Shown here: one piece after another, positions 51,891 to 64,000 of the stretch | Layout of the letters: each line of letters opens with the position of its first letter | Numbering within the stretch: the first letter of the stretch is position 1 | Assembly: GCA_003952965.2 (NCBI GenBank) | Contig: CM025853.1 | Coordinates: 6,278,935 to 6,342,934, forward strand | Source of the DNA: Morella rubra | Lineage: Eukaryota; Streptophyta; Magnoliopsida; Fagales; Myricaceae | Direction of reading: 5' to 3' | DNA: 64,000 nucleotides | The notes under the pieces: model-generated | Databases searched by the model: none | What the model was told of the DNA's origin: nothing | The model's input: the letters and a program-made list of their open reading frames with translations, nothing else | Program-made: the position numbers and the translations under genes

Positions 51891-54800
51891 CTACAAGTAG
51901 AGAGATGCTGCAAAGACAATATCCCTTTTGATCTTGGAAACAGCATCCTCAAATTTTGATTCAAGCTCCGTTTCTCCAATAGACTTTGCTGCCAGTATAA
52001 GCTGCTGCAAAACTTCCTCCAGTCTCCGAATTGCCCTTATCAAGCTGCCCTCAAAAACCTGTGTAATTTCCATGATCTCGTAGAATTTGGATCCTTTTGC
52101 CCAAGCATACACAGCCTCCATGATATCCGGCCGAAATGAACATACAAAGTTCTCAACATCAATTTGGACCTGATATATCGAAGGATTCAAGAAACAAACA
52201 TTTCAGTCAGCTGTTGATGTATCAATAGGGAATTTCCCCTACATGCACGTCAGACCTGTATCAACAAAATAGGTAAGAACTGCAGCAAGGTTGTGTATTT
52301 GGATCAATTGAAATGTACCATCATTTGTCTCGAGTGGGAAAAGATATCTTGGAATGAGCATCTCATACTCTCGGAATTTCTTCCTCGTACAAAATTCCCC
52401 ATACGACAGCATAACGCCATTAACACACCTCTCTGATTATACTTATATTTCCTAGGAATAAGAAAGTGATGAATATTAAAAGATCATAGTAATCACCCTC
52501 CGCAGATAAGGTAGCCACCTCCAGGCCCAACCATTTCTCCTTTCCTTTACTAGTAGGAAACCCAAGTAAGCTTTCCCTTGGCCTCTTCTTTACAGGGGTG
52601 GAGATGTCATTGGGTCTGAAATGAACTCGATTCTGGTAAAAGATCTACTATTGTGACACTTGGAAAAAGATAACTCTTGCATATAGATGCTCTCACAATT
52701 GTTACCACAAGTAGACAGCTGCTTATGCAGAAACAAACTGTTCTCTAAAGGAAATTTGAAATAGACATGGCTATAGTCGGACACAAATTTGAGAATGTGA
52801 TTTGCCTTTAAACTGGGAAATAAGCAACGAAGTCTTGAGTGCATAACATGGTCCAATTCATTCTCAGTGATGGTACTAAACCTGGCTCTTTTGTTGACCA
52901 ACTCAATCTCCAAAATTACTATCTAATGTGAGCTCTGAATTCCATCTGATAATTATATTCTACTATTAATTAAAGTTACGTTAAAACCTGGAACAAATAA
53001 TCTCAATACCAAAAAGGAAGTCCTTGATTACCTTGCATTCAAGCTGAACTTTAGCTACCTTACGAGCTGTATCTTGCAGTTGCGCAAAGAGCAAGTCAAG
53101 TTCTTCCCTAGGTTTTGTAGCATTTTGAAGTTTCTCCTGCCAGACAAAACAGGAAAGGAGAGAAACCATCTCTTCCACTGTAATGTCCTTTAAAACCCCA
53201 TTAAACATTAGCTCTGATAGGGTTAACTCGTCTGCACTACTGATTTCACAAGCAACTCTTCCCTTCAACTCTACAACATCATCACTGGTGACATAGCTGC
53301 AAGTAAATCCACTCAAAGCGTTTTAGTTTAACACCTCAACAAGAAGGCTATGGAGAAGTAGAAACTCCAAAAAAGGTCCCATGATTTTCTTGCCACCAAA
53401 AGCATATTGGATAACAGAAGCAAATGCAAAAATTCTTGGCAAAAATCTCAAAGTGGAATGTCCATAGAAGTCAATAAGAAAGGAGAGAGAACAAGCAGCT
53501 CAAAGTGGAATGTCAACAATACCTACCACTTGTAAGAGGAGGATGAGGGCGTGGAAGTAGAAGCGAATAAAGGGGAAGACAGACAACTGATAACTTACCA
53601 AGTGAGGTAGATTGTTGAGCCCATTCAAGCTGAAAATTCCACATGTTTGGCACACTCATAAGGGGGCTTGGACCCACAAGTAATGGTAAGTTTCACCGTA
53701 GTCAAATATCCAAACATTTTCTTCCATTTAAGCATATTCCATGATAAACAAATGAGAAGAGTTAATATTTGGAGAGCATAATATGATAAGTTGTGTGTGG
53801 AGGGGAGTTATTGTCGATCATTTGCCTCTATGGTAATATCATTGGGGCCTCTGTAAGGTTAAGTTAGGAAACAATCCAATTGAAAGCAAAGAATGAAATG
53901 GAGTCAGCTATTACCCAAAAGAAAAAATTGGAGTCAGATATTTATGGAGCTCAAGAGAAAGTTAAGAGAGGAGAGGGAGAGAGTGATGCATGGTAAGCAT
54001 AATATGATATATTAGCAGGGAAGATGTCTGTTACTTTGTATCGCTGATGGTTCAAAAAATTTAAATTAACAAACAAAAAAACATAACAGCAACATATCAG
54101 AGGGAAAAAGGGTTTGATGTGACATAGCACGTAAATGAACCAGCTAACAAAGCACAAAAAAGGTGTGGAGCAAGAAGTGAAGTGAAAAAAAAGAGAACTT
54201 CCATTACCCTAGCCTCCGAAGAACCCGTTTTCTCGCTTTGAATTCATCTTTAAAAGCCAATGCACTGGAAGAACGTATCATCTTCTTAAGAAACTTGATC
54301 TTGGCGGTCAGTTCTTGCTTCTTGTGGAGAACTTTGAGCTTTTGTTCAATAAGAGGAGATTTAGCAATTTCATGCTTATCAAAAAGGCTCTCTAAAGCCT
54401 CTATTCTACGAGCTGCTTTTTTGTATGAGCTACTTTGAATCTGAAAACAACAATGGGTTCCATCATATAATATACACTCATCCACAAGGGAAATCAATTT
54501 GTAGTAACGTACCTTTAGATCTTCTTCTGGATCTAGAAGAGGGACCCCCTTTTCAGCAAATCTAGAAATAACTTCCGAAACCTTCTTCAGTGTGTTTTGT
54601 CGAGCTTCCAAGGGCAAAAGATCCTTTGGTATGACCATAAGAATACTACTCAAACTGATAATCTGTTCATGATATCAGACAGCCAATCAATTCTTCAATC
54701 CGTGACTCTTGAATGGAATAATGAGAAGTTGAAAATTAAAAATTGAGAATAGGGATGCCAATTGGATATTATTGAACAGAAAATGATTTACTTGATCTGA

Positions 54801-57800
54801 AAACCCAAGACCAGCTGAATGGTGGAATGATGATACTGTATATCAATTAAAAAGCAAATCCTCTGAATGGGGAGGAGCAATTTGCTTATATCTCTAAACA
54901 AGCACCAAGTTAGTATGCATTTGGAAAAGATCACCATTTAAAAGAATCAGCCAGTTAATAAACGTGAAAGCCACTTATCTCAACAATCAAACAATTAGAA
55001 CAGACAAACTCATAGTTCATGATATTCCTGTTTCTGACTAAAGAATCTAAATCTAAGAGATTAGAAAGAGAATCTTAATGCAACTCTCAATGGAGCAGTA
55101 ACAAGTTGGAGATTTCCCAGATAAAACAACAGAACAGAAATAGGGATTTGCCTGAGAGATCGGAATGGAAACAACAATAGGTTCTCCAGGCTCTTTCAGT
55201 GGCACAATCTTAATGGTTTTCTTTGCAACTCCATCTTTGCTCACCACACATCGTGTAAGAATATCCACCATGTAGTTTGCATCTTCTGGCTTTCTACTTG
55301 CATCCTCTGGATCACAAATAGACAATTTAACAATCTTGAACTTGAATTGGGAGGGAGATGAGCATGTTTAATAAGAAATTATTTATCGTTCTCACCTTCA
55401 GATGCACTTTTTACTCTTTCAAAATTTATTATCACTCCCCAGGTGACCTGGTCCTTGATAGAGATAGATGGGGAAACCTCTCCAGTCCCAGTGCACTCAA
55501 TACACACAAGCCTTCTAGCCTGCAGAAAAGGTAAGCAGAACTTTGGAGAGAAGACAATATCTCGCACATCCTTCTTCAAGCTCTTGTACTGCTGTAGCAG
55601 ATCATAGTAATTTTTCAAACTATCTTCTTCTTCAATTAGTATTGAATCCCTCGCTTCTTCAAGATCCTTTACTTGTTTCTGCAAAAACAACATTAATAAG
55701 GGCTTGTTTTAGTTTTTTCTACCTCATGATCAATTAATATGAATAATTAAATTAATTTCTTGTATTGTACGAGTGATCCCCAGTTGCACTTCAGTTAGGT
55801 TAAAAAAAAGCAGTCAAAATGTATGCAGCAATTGCAAATAGGACCACACCACCAAAATATCAAAAGAAACAAAAACGAAATCCCTCAAAACAGATATGTT
55901 TAGAGAATATACATCTGTCCTTCCCCCGAAAGGATTAAAAAAGAATTTGAAATTTTTTTCAAAAGCTTTGATATACATAGCTTGTTATCAGACATGAACA
56001 TCAGCAAGAGATTAATTCGATTTGTTATTATTTGTCAGAACCCTTTCCAATACCTAGACCGACGACAAGCATGTTACCAAAAAGGAAAAGACTAATTGCA
56101 ATATGTCCTCTGTCAAAGCCAACCAACCTCAAGACTCGGTATGGCACGGTCAGCTTGGAACTGATAGAATGAATTACGGAGCAAAGTTTCAGGATCACCA
56201 TCTTCACATCGCATTTGATTTAAAATCATGTTGTAGCTTAAATGGAAGGCACTGTAATGCAGAGAAATTAAAGTCAGCAAAAGTTATGCAACAAAAAGAA
56301 AAGATATTAGGTGATCGAAAGTAAACGTGAAGCTAAATGCATTCCATTCTTGATTTCTCCTCTGTATGACAGGATATGCCAAAACCAAAAATCAAATGCA
56401 AGTTTTTTCTTTATGTGAACCCTCCATTGAGAAATGTCATGATTAAACTTAAGCCCAGCTCTAAAAAGTTCATTATGGGGTCCCCATGTCACATGGATTA
56501 GACTTCTTTCAAACACACAATTCACTTTGAGAACATGCATACCTGTTCAAACAATCAGCATTCCCTTTAAGCATCATTTTAGCAGTAGAAGGTTCCAGTT
56601 TCTCATCCACCATAAGGATGCATATTCCTCGCTTATCAATACCTCGACGACCAGCACGGCCACTCATCTGTATATATTCTCCACTCGATATCCATCTGAA
56701 TTTATCCCCATCAAATTTACGGACATTCGTAAATACCACAGTTTTTGCGGGCATGTTCAAACCTATGCTGAAGGTCTCTGTGGCAAACAGACACTGAAGG
56801 AAAATGCATCTCAATGAAATACTTCAAATTAATAATCAAATACAACATTAGAAGTTACTCTTCAAATAGAAGGGCGAGTAAATAAAATCAAATAATAGAC
56901 TGATTGAATCTCCTGTTCCGGTTGTGAAACTTAGGCCATGTTTGCAATGAGAACTTTACCCAAAATTCTCTCAATTTAAAAATGTTCAATCCCAAACATA
57001 ACTAACTCAAAAAATTTGTCAAGAAATTTTTTACTTGTAGCTTTCTTTCTATTTTAATTCCGAATTTAAATAAAATAAAAACTTCAAAATCATCTCTCCC
57101 CATCAAATCATGTTTTTCCATCAATAAACATAAAAAAAAATTCACTAAAATCATCTCTCTCTTCACTTTTTCACCAACTCCCATAAAACTTCAAAAAATT
57201 TCAACATCTCCCAAAAATACTTCAAAATTTTCACTACTTTTTCACAAAATCAATAAAACTCCAATCTACCTAAATTCTCACCACATCACCAAAATTTTCT
57301 AAAATTCCTAAATGCAAAGAGGCCCTAATATTTCATGAGTGTTTTGCATTTCTTCATTTATAAAATAGCAAAAATTCTGATCAGGACTATTCATGCGAGT
57401 AGTTAAAAAATACTGTAATCACTTATTAAAGAGACACAAAACCATAGTAGAATTAAATCTAAAATTTGTTCCAACCTTGATCAATCCTTCTTGAAACAAT
57501 ATCTCGATCACCTCCTTCAAAATGGGAAGCAAGCCAGAATGATGCACCCCTATTCCACGTTTCAAAAGTGGCAAAATGTTTGAAACCTGCATAAAAAGAA
57601 AATTCAAAAGCATGAATATTAATGTAAAACAACAAAAGCTACATACATTAGCATATAGGATAAAAATTAGACGTAAACGAAGCCAAGCAATGATATTGAC
57701 CAGTGCACAACAATCAAATTTGCAACATATTTCAATGACAAAGTTAACAAAACTGAAAAATATGCCTAGTACATCCAATCCCCACTATGAACATAATTTC

Positions 57801-58149
57801 ACAGAATTATGCCCTCAAGCTTGCTTCTCATTACTTATTTTGAATGTGTAGCATCTCCCATAGAGATAGCAAATGAGATAGAGACACCAGCTTCACCACA
57901 AATGTTCCTCCTCTCTACATTGGTATCCATAAGTTCCCTTCAATTTGATCATATTTGTTAAATTTAGAACGCACATTTTCTAAAAAGCAGCCATCTTCAT
58001 CCACCAATGGGAGTATTAAAATTACTGTTAAGTCTTATTCTTTCGCTTGACACCATTTAAGGTCTCAGTGCATTGCAAGATCATCAAAACACCACTCGTT
58101 TGCCATGAAGAGCAATGCAACCCGAACAGACAGTAAATAACAGGTTATT

Positions 58150-58186
<37 letters not shown>

Positions 58187-60896
58187 GAAAGGATAAGAAC
58201 ACAAGCAAAATAAGTTAAAAAGAATCATTAAGAAGTGGAAATTCTATAGCATTGCATCCATTTAATGTTTGCATCCAAGTTACATCTACTAAAACCAGTA
58301 TATAGGCTTGCATGCACAAACACAGAGAGACATGCTTCACAGACGCAGAATAAGAACTTGCCTGAGGTAGCTTCTTATCGTCATCCGAAAGAATGTCCAT
58401 AGCACTCCAAAAGATGGTCTCTACGTTAACTTTCTCATCATCTCCATTCAGATCTAATTTTGCCATCTAAACACAAAAAGCATAACCGAAAACTTCAGTT
58501 CACATTTTCATTCTCAGGGAATTGCAGACTTGGGCTATATCATTAGCAGAAGAATAACCAAATCACAGTGTTACAACCCAAAAACAAAATATTGGAGATC
58601 AACACTAAAATACAGATGCATTAGATTCGCAAGGATCAAAAAGCATGAGCCATCACCATGGATGGTTCAAACAAAACGGTTTGGACCAAAATAACTATGT
58701 TGCTACAGAATCATTTCAAAGTGATTTGGATCCTTCATTTGTTTAAACTTGCAAAACTATAAAAGCATAAACCTGTGGACATACAAGTACTGCGCATTCA
58801 GGAAATGAGAAAGTTAGTTTTCCATAAATTTAAACAAAAAGAAATTTGAATATATGGACACAATCAAGCTCACAGAGTTAGTATAGAAAACATAAGAAAT
58901 CAGTAGCATTCCCCTCAATTTAATAAACTATAATTCACAAAAAAATGGAACATTACCTGCATAGCTAGAAATTCACATTCCCTTTTGCTAAAGCTGAAAA
59001 GTATGACAGGATCATATTGGCGCTGAATGATCATTTTCACCATCTTGAAGATGTCACTTTCTTCACCAACTCTGCCCATATTTAAACCCTTTTGCCACTT
59101 CCCATTCTCCTTTTTCTTGTCCGCCTCACTAGCAGGAACAAGTGCATTTAGCGCTTTCTGGAAGCTATCCTCGCGGAATTTTCCCTTTTCATCCACCACC
59201 AAGTAGAGACCATCACCTCCAGAAGGAAAAATATAGTGCTGAAGAGGGGTTGGCCTATAATCAGTATAAACAATATGACACGGTTGTTGGTGACCCTGCA
59301 TTAATATCATCAAACTACCTCAGTTTATGTTCCTCTGCGAGATCAGATTAAATTAAGTATATTGCATAAAATTGTTAGTGTCAAAACATCCACGGACTTG
59401 CAAAACCAAAGGACAAGATCAGTCTCTAGAAGGTTTATTCCAGCGAGAATATGTGATGACCAGAGGCAAAATATTTTTTGGGTCCCAAACAGACCTGCAA
59501 GCTGAAGTTCTATGTTAACTATATATGATTCTTAACTTTTGTCTAGAGTAGACTCTGACTGTACCTCCTTTTCCACCGACCATAGATTTCTAAAGAGGAT
59601 CTTAATGTCACTGATCACACTGTACATGCATATTCCACTGAGCACAAAGATCCTAAGAGAGCCAACAGGCATCACAAAATATTAATCATTAACCATCCTC
59701 TCCGTACAACAATAAGACAATCACATTCGATCAAAAGAAAAATCACCTTTGCAACCCAATCAGCAAACTCCTTTGCATTAGGCACGGTTGCTGAGAGGAA
59801 TACAAATCTAGAATTCTTTGGGGCCATAACAATGCTTTCTTCCCATACGACACCTCTTTCCCGGTCACGCATGTAATGTACCTCGTCAAAAATAATCCAA
59901 GCGACCTCCCGTGTAACCTCTGATCCTTTGTACTGCATGCTGCGCCATATTTCTGTAGTCATCACCTGACATTGAATTGCAACTTAGCAATCAAGAACAG
60001 AAAACTTAAGACTCTCAATACGAACAGCGAAGACAAAAATTACCATAATACCTACCAAACATGAAGCATTAGGTTCAATTGTCACATCACCCGTCATCAA
60101 ACCAACATCTGAAAACTCTTGTTTGAACTCCCTATATTTTTGGTTGCTGAGGGCCTTGATTGGTGAGGTGTATATGACCCGTTGCTTGTTCCGTAATGAC
60201 ATAGCAATAGCATATAATGCTACAACAGTTTTCCCAGCTGATGTATGGGCTGACACCTGAAAATGGAGGGAATTATGAAGCCAGAAAGGAAGAAAGAGAA
60301 AAAAATCCAAAACTCAACTTTCATCCGCTTTTCTTATTTTCTTTTTTCCTCCGTCCTTTTTCCCATTCCCACAAACGGTTATTCAGCTATTCTCTTTCCT
60401 TTCCCCTCATCCTCTCAATAAAAGAACAGGTTAAAAAACTGCAACCAATAGCAGAATAGACGCCTATATGTTCCGGCATGCTTGCCAGGGTAAAATATGG
60501 GTTATTTATGAAGCTCTCAAACGCACATACACTGCAAAAGTAAGTCAATTAGTGGAATTAACAAAGCAATCAATCAAACTTTTGCATATACTGTGTACGT
60601 AGGTAAGAGGATCATACCATGACCGACTCGCCGTTTTCGAGGCACTTGATGGCTTCGGACTGGAAAGGGTCAAGAGTGAATTCGAACACTTTTGCAGGCT
60701 CCGCCGATGAAGAGAAGGGAGGAGGAGGAGGAACATAGCTCTCCGGGTACGACACGTCGTGTAAACAGGCCAGGGGTTCTCCGTCGTTGGCCGGTGCCGA
60801 ATCGTTCTCCGTCTGCTGTCGTTTTTGCGAGAGCAGAGGCTCCCCTGGTGGGTCCTCTGCCGACTTCCTCTTCAAGGACTCCACCAGATCTTCCAT
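51891..60896 (-). CDS. MTR4: MTR4, nuclear exosome DExH-box RNA helicase
   Basis: MTR4 unwinds RNA for the nuclear exosome, above all in 5.8S rRNA maturation and removal of pre-rRNA by-products. Fourteen exons (minus strand): 60618-60896, 60056-60256, 59747-59965, 58957-59295, 58362-58466, 57476-57586, 56543-56793, 56128-56251, 55396-55678, 55152-55306, 54513-54662, 54208-54440, 53032-53296 and 51891-52169. They total 2,994 nt, or 997 residues (Arabidopsis MTR4 about 988). Motif [10 protein letters not shown] is at 95-103, DEVH at 187-190, SAT at 218-220 and [10 protein letters not shown] at 460-469. The arch/KOW-like region and the C-terminal DSHCT domain, ending [15 protein letters not shown], follow. 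Wording such as [13 protein letters not shown] and [20 protein letters not shown] favours MTR4 over its paralogue HEN2. The introns after exons 5 and 10 have GC donors. All frames are intact. Confidence 0.96.
55141..55151 (-). promoter_or_regulatory. MTR4: GC-type splice donor of MTR4 intron 10
   Basis: On the minus strand exon 10 ends ATCTCTCAG and the intron begins GCAAATCC. The junction residues ISQ|IISLSS fit the family, and no suitable GT lies nearby. This is the second GC donor in the same gene. Confidence 0.7.
56934..57325. mobile_element. AT-rich MITE in MTR4 intron 6
   Basis: The imperfect terminal inverted repeat is GGCCATGTTTGCAATG at the left and, on the opposite strand, GGGCCTCTTTGCATTT at the right. 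TTA and TAA flank it, so a TA or TWA target duplication cannot be fixed. The A/C-rich interior (TTCACCAACTCCCATAAAAC) resembles 16200-16450 and 35040-35440. It sits fully inside the intron 56794-57475. Confidence 0.7.
58150..58181. repeat. (GA)n microsatellite in MTR4 intron 5
   Basis: About 15 consecutive GA units lie in the intron between 57587 and 58361. Confidence 0.95.
58351..58361 (-). promoter_or_regulatory. MTR4: GC-type splice donor of MTR4 intron 5
   Basis: On the minus strand exon 5 ends CTTCCTCAG and the intron begins GCAAGTTC. The exon end (residues DDDKKLPQ) and the next exon (VSNILP) join in frame exactly as in the family, and no GT donor lies at the junction. A GC donor with a strong AG|GCAAGT context is the known minor class of U2 introns. 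Confidence 0.8.
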
Positions 60897-60926
60897 GAGC
60901 AGTGGAAGCTCAAAAAGTGCTTCGAA

Positions 60927-60935
60927 AAACCCTAA
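60927..60935 (+). promoter_or_regulatory. telo-box just upstream of the MTR4 start
   Basis: A perfect AAACCCTAA lies 31 bases upstream of the MTR4 ATG (gene on the minus strand), in the leader or proximal promoter. The same motif occurs twice upstream of CDC48C. Confidence 0.65.
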
Positions 60936-60939
60936 AGAG

Positions 60940-62200
60940 AGTTGGAGCCTTTAGAAGAGAAACACAAACGCTTACTCTCAATAGAGCAAATTAGTTGTCC
61001 GCTGAAAGCTGGTGGAAGCGAGAAAGATAGAAATTGTCAGTTACTCAGGCGGCGCTGCGCGGAACAGACACAAAGCCGAGAGTGAAGTGCCGTTAAGGTG
61101 TTAACAATTATTTCTCATTCAGAAACAGAGCGATTTATATTTTAAGTTTTGCTTCTTCTTTTTCCGCGTATGTTTTTTTTTTTTTCTTACAATCGTCGAT
61201 GATCATCAAATAAAAAAAAGTCTGTAAGTAGCCGCGAAAAAGATGTCCAAAAGTTAGACAGGCGTTCGTTTGCCAAAATATTTTGAAAATCTTTATTTTA
61301 TTTAGCTCGGTTGTTTCGTGTTTCAAAATATTTTTAAACACTTCTCACACTTACTTTTTTATTAATTTTAATAATTTTTTACCAATCTCAATAACTTATC
61401 ACTAATTCTAACAATTTTTAATACACTTTTCACCAATTTCAAAAAAATCTACATTACTTTTAAAAAAAATACAAATAAAAAATTATTTTAAGATTTAAAT
61501 TCAATATAAAAAATTTGTAAATATACTATTACCAAAAATTTTATCAGTGATCCAGAAATATTAGAGAACATTTTTATGTAAAAGTTAAAAATTTTAAAAT
61601 GTATTTATTTTGTTAAAAATTTTCATACTCTAAAAATTTTAGAAAAAGAACACCATCTATGTTATTTTATAATTTTTTTTTGCAATTCTGATGATATGTT
61701 TCCAGTTCTTTTAAAAGAATTAGGGTAAATACTCACTAGAAAACTTGTTTTTGCCCATTAATAATAAGACACAAAAGAAAATTATGGATCGATGTTCTCG
61801 TGTGTCCAACTTCTGCATGCTGGTCATTGCAGATCATCATTGTTTCAGATAACAGTCACCATTTTTGATAGAACAACCTTCTTATGACTTATCCAATTCA
61901 ATGCATGTTCTTGTTATGTTCAAACTTGCCTACAGAATCACAGATCCCATAAGAAAAAACACCAATACAAAGTCCATGACTTTCCAAATCTTTCTGATTT
62001 CCATACAAACCTTCAGAAATCCGTTGCAGAGCAGGCCAAACTCCATGCGGATATACATCAATTATAATTATTCTCATCAAACGATCTCACACTCTAATAC
62101 AAGACGAGGCAAAACGCATTTCAAGCACCTGAAACCGTTCCCACCTCTCTCGCTGAGACTTCCTCCACAAAGACCGTAGCCCATGAGACTGCAGCAGAGG
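60940..62200. other. intergenic between MTR4 and the dehydrogenase-like gene
   Basis: Divergent MTR4 promoter DNA (about 60940-61140), then strongly AT-rich sequence to about 61750. Bases 61800-62200 probably include the 3' UTR of the minus-strand dehydrogenase-like gene. No other gene. Confidence 0.5.
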
Positions 62201-62221
62201 CTGGGTTGATGTTATATGAGC

Positions 62222-63136
62222 TCACTTGCCGTTGATCCTCTCTACCACAGTGATTAAACCCTGAGTACCAAGCTTTCCATCCCCATTAGCCACCATTCCA
62301 GAAAACAACTGCTTGCAAAGAGCAGCCCCAGGCAACACCACCACTCTCTCATCCTCACCTTCCTCCACAACGTCCACACCCATCCCCAAGTCCTTCACCA
62401 TATACTCCGCGAACCCGCCCGCCCTGAAGTCCCTCTTTATCACCCTCTCTCCGAATAACTCCATCGCCATCGATCCTGCCGCCCCGCCCCTCACCGCCTC
62501 CATAAACTGCGTAACATTCAAACCCGCTCGCTCCGCAAACACCAACCCTTCGCTCAGGCCCAATAAGTTCGCCCCCACCGTTATCTGGTTCGCTATCTTG
62601 CAACTCTGACCACAACCCGCTTCACCCATATACGTAACCCTCCCAAAAATCTCAAACAAGGGTGTTAGCCACTTCACAACTCTACCATCACCACCAGCAA
62701 ATATGGCTAATTTCCCATCCCTAGCGCCAATGTCGCCCCCGGAAACCGGCGCGTCGACAGCCCAGCAACCTTTCCCTCGCGCAGCCGCGAATATATCGCG
62801 TGCCAGTGCGGGATGGCTGCTGGTGTTATCGACGATGACGGAGTTGGGGTTTAGACCAGAGAGGACGCCATCTGAACCGAAAACAATTTGTCGAACATCG
62901 GATGGGTGTCCCACCATGGTGAATACAACATCGCAGCGTTGAGCGAGGTCTTGCGGGGGAAGAGGCAAGGTGGGCGCCTTGGGATTGTAGAGAGAGGGAT
63001 TGGAAGGGTTACGGGCCGAAGATGGTGAGGGTAGTAGCCGGAGGAGAGGACGGCGGTTCGAGGCCATTGCAGCGCCGCATTACGCCCTATGCCCAAATCC
63101 ATTCCGATGCGTGCTTTGGGAGGAAGTGATGGGCAT
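62222..63136 (-). CDS. 3-hydroxyisobutyrate dehydrogenase-like gene with disrupted N-terminus
   Basis: The family (beta-hydroxyacid dehydrogenases, At1g71170/At1g71180 type) oxidises small hydroxyacids with NAD(P). From 63067 down an open frame gives RCDVVFTMVGHPSDVRQIVF, the substrate motif DAPVSGGDIGARDGKLAIFA, the catalytic-Lys segment GCGQSCKIANQ, GFAEYMVKDLG and an end LITVVERINGK, all as in the family. The Rossmann start is not in this frame. Just upstream (63040-63136, minus) the DNA still spells a family start (MPITSS..., RIGW, IG-GVM-G-AAMAS, LSSGYY, LTIF, ARNPSN), but spread over three frames by several one-base gains or losses. It may be a young pseudogene or carry assembly errors. 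The visible 281-codon frame alone would lack the GxGxxG nucleotide-binding motif. The gene is usually intronless, and it is here. Confidence 0.75.
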
Positions 63137-63208
63137 TCTGGGACGATATTGCTGTCTGACCACTTGCATCCGGAGTCCCACAGGTAATAATATTGTGCGC
63201 GGATATTA

Positions 63209-63222
63209 CGATATATATAGCA
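63209..63222 (-). promoter_or_regulatory. TATA box of the dehydrogenase-like gene
   Basis: The minus strand reads GCTATATATATCG about 80 bases upstream of the inferred ATG at 63136. It supports a start there and not at 63067. Confidence 0.55.
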
Positions 63223-63229
63223 TCTGTCC

Positions 63230-64000
63230 TGATACCCCATTCTCGGCTGGACTTCTCTCCGGGGTGCCGAACGCCTCACCCTCCTCCAAGTACCGATGTA
63301 CGCGGCGATTCAGTCGCAAAGTGATAGAAGAAAGATCCTTAGCAGGAGACACAGCAGTAACTCTTGAGTTACTATGCAGGAATGATTCACCCGCTGTTAG
63401 GAATTCTATCTTCTTAGGCAGCTTAATATTTATTATATATAAAATCCAATAACTTTAAAAAAATTATTTACATAATTACTTTAATTATCTAAAATATTAG
63501 TCGTAACAATCAACTCGACTTACATGAAGATCCCCTTAAAGGCGACTGACAGGGTACAAGTAATAATCTCGCTTCGCCTGTTACCGAATGTTAGGTCTAA
63601 TCAGCAGCGTTACGTTACCCATTGACTGTTAAATTAGCGTTTGCCAATTAGTTCAGAGCTTAAAGCCTCTTGAAACCGTCCTGTCATTATACAAGTCAAC
63701 TCCGTGGTTCGTCTATTCATTTATTCTTCAACGTTCATTTCAAATAATACAGAAGCTCATTTTTCTTGAAATCCATATAGTACTCTCAGAAGGACTATCT
63801 TCTTGTTTGTTCTCTTTCTCCTCTCTCTGTGATATACTGTCGCTTCCTAAACGCCTTCCCCCATAACTCTGTTTCTCCTTAATTCCAAGATTGTATGACC
63901 CACAATCCGTCTAACCAAGGACTCACCTCCACCTTTGCCATTCCCACAACGCGTTGATCTTATACACTTTTCTGCCGCAACCGTATCGGCCCCACTCGCC
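63230..64000. other. intergenic, no gene supported
   Basis: Mixed-composition sequence. From about 63760 it becomes pyrimidine-rich (CTTTCTCCTCTCTCTGTG) and might be the leader of a plus-strand gene starting beyond the window. This cannot be shown here. Confidence 0.4.

Noticed and set aside
52590-52913. 107-codon frame in the MTR4 region as a separate gene
   Set aside because: It lies inside MTR4 intron 13 (52170-53031), on the same strand, and the flanking exons join in frame across it.
62313-62942. Plus-strand frames opposite the dehydrogenase-like gene
   Set aside because: Mirror frames of a GC-rich coding region. The minus strand carries the family motifs.

Overview
This window is nuclear DNA from a flowering plant. 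Long intron-split genes, plant-type promoters and dense nested transposons show this. The protein matches are eudicot-like. A woody eudicot is a weak guess, and I cannot name the species from sequence alone.

Layout. Bases 1-3354 hold the 5' part of a broken Ty3/gypsy fossil (minus strand), which sits beside a scrap of a cupin pseudogene. Bases 3717-8948 are a non-autonomous CACTA transposon carrying intron-containing fragments of an L-galactose dehydrogenase gene, and one of those exons is split by a hAT element with a perfect 8-bp target duplication. Bases 9,000-16,800 are gene-poor, with decayed sulfotransferase copies, a truncated BPG2-like GTPase pseudogene and a cupin scrap. Bases 16830-22070 are a second CACTA element of the same family in opposite orientation. 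It carries a CCCH/U1-type zinc-finger gene fragment, and that fragment is interrupted by a Mutator-like element carrying an OTU-protease fragment. Bases 22,690-26,850 hold a hAT MITE, another sulfotransferase pseudogene and one intact intronless sulfotransferase gene (minus). Bases 27,430-38,880 are a direct segmental duplication (two diverged copies). A broken Ty1/copia fossil lies between the copies, and copy-specific insertions can be read against the other copy as empty sites. Copy B runs into an intact three-exon cupin gene (38485-40544, minus). Bases 40,600-44,000 are intergenic, with a TRIM element, a hairpin and a promoter.

The right third is the conserved part. CDC48C (plant NVL2/Rix7-like AAA ATPase, plus strand, 44073-49798) converges on MTR4 (nuclear exosome DExH helicase, minus strand, 51891-60896). 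In animals NVL2 and MTR4 are physical partners in pre-ribosome processing. Here their apparent orthologues are neighbours, and both carry telo-box motifs near their starts. CDC48C also has site II motifs. A 3-hydroxyisobutyrate dehydrogenase-like gene with a disrupted NAD-binding start (62222-63136, minus) closes the window.

Exon borders were placed by eye from splice signals, reading frame and recalled family sequence. Both long genes give a consistent phase at every junction. MTR4 reads as 997 codons plus stop, and the cupin as 359 plus stop. CDC48C carries one apparent extra base in its first exon.
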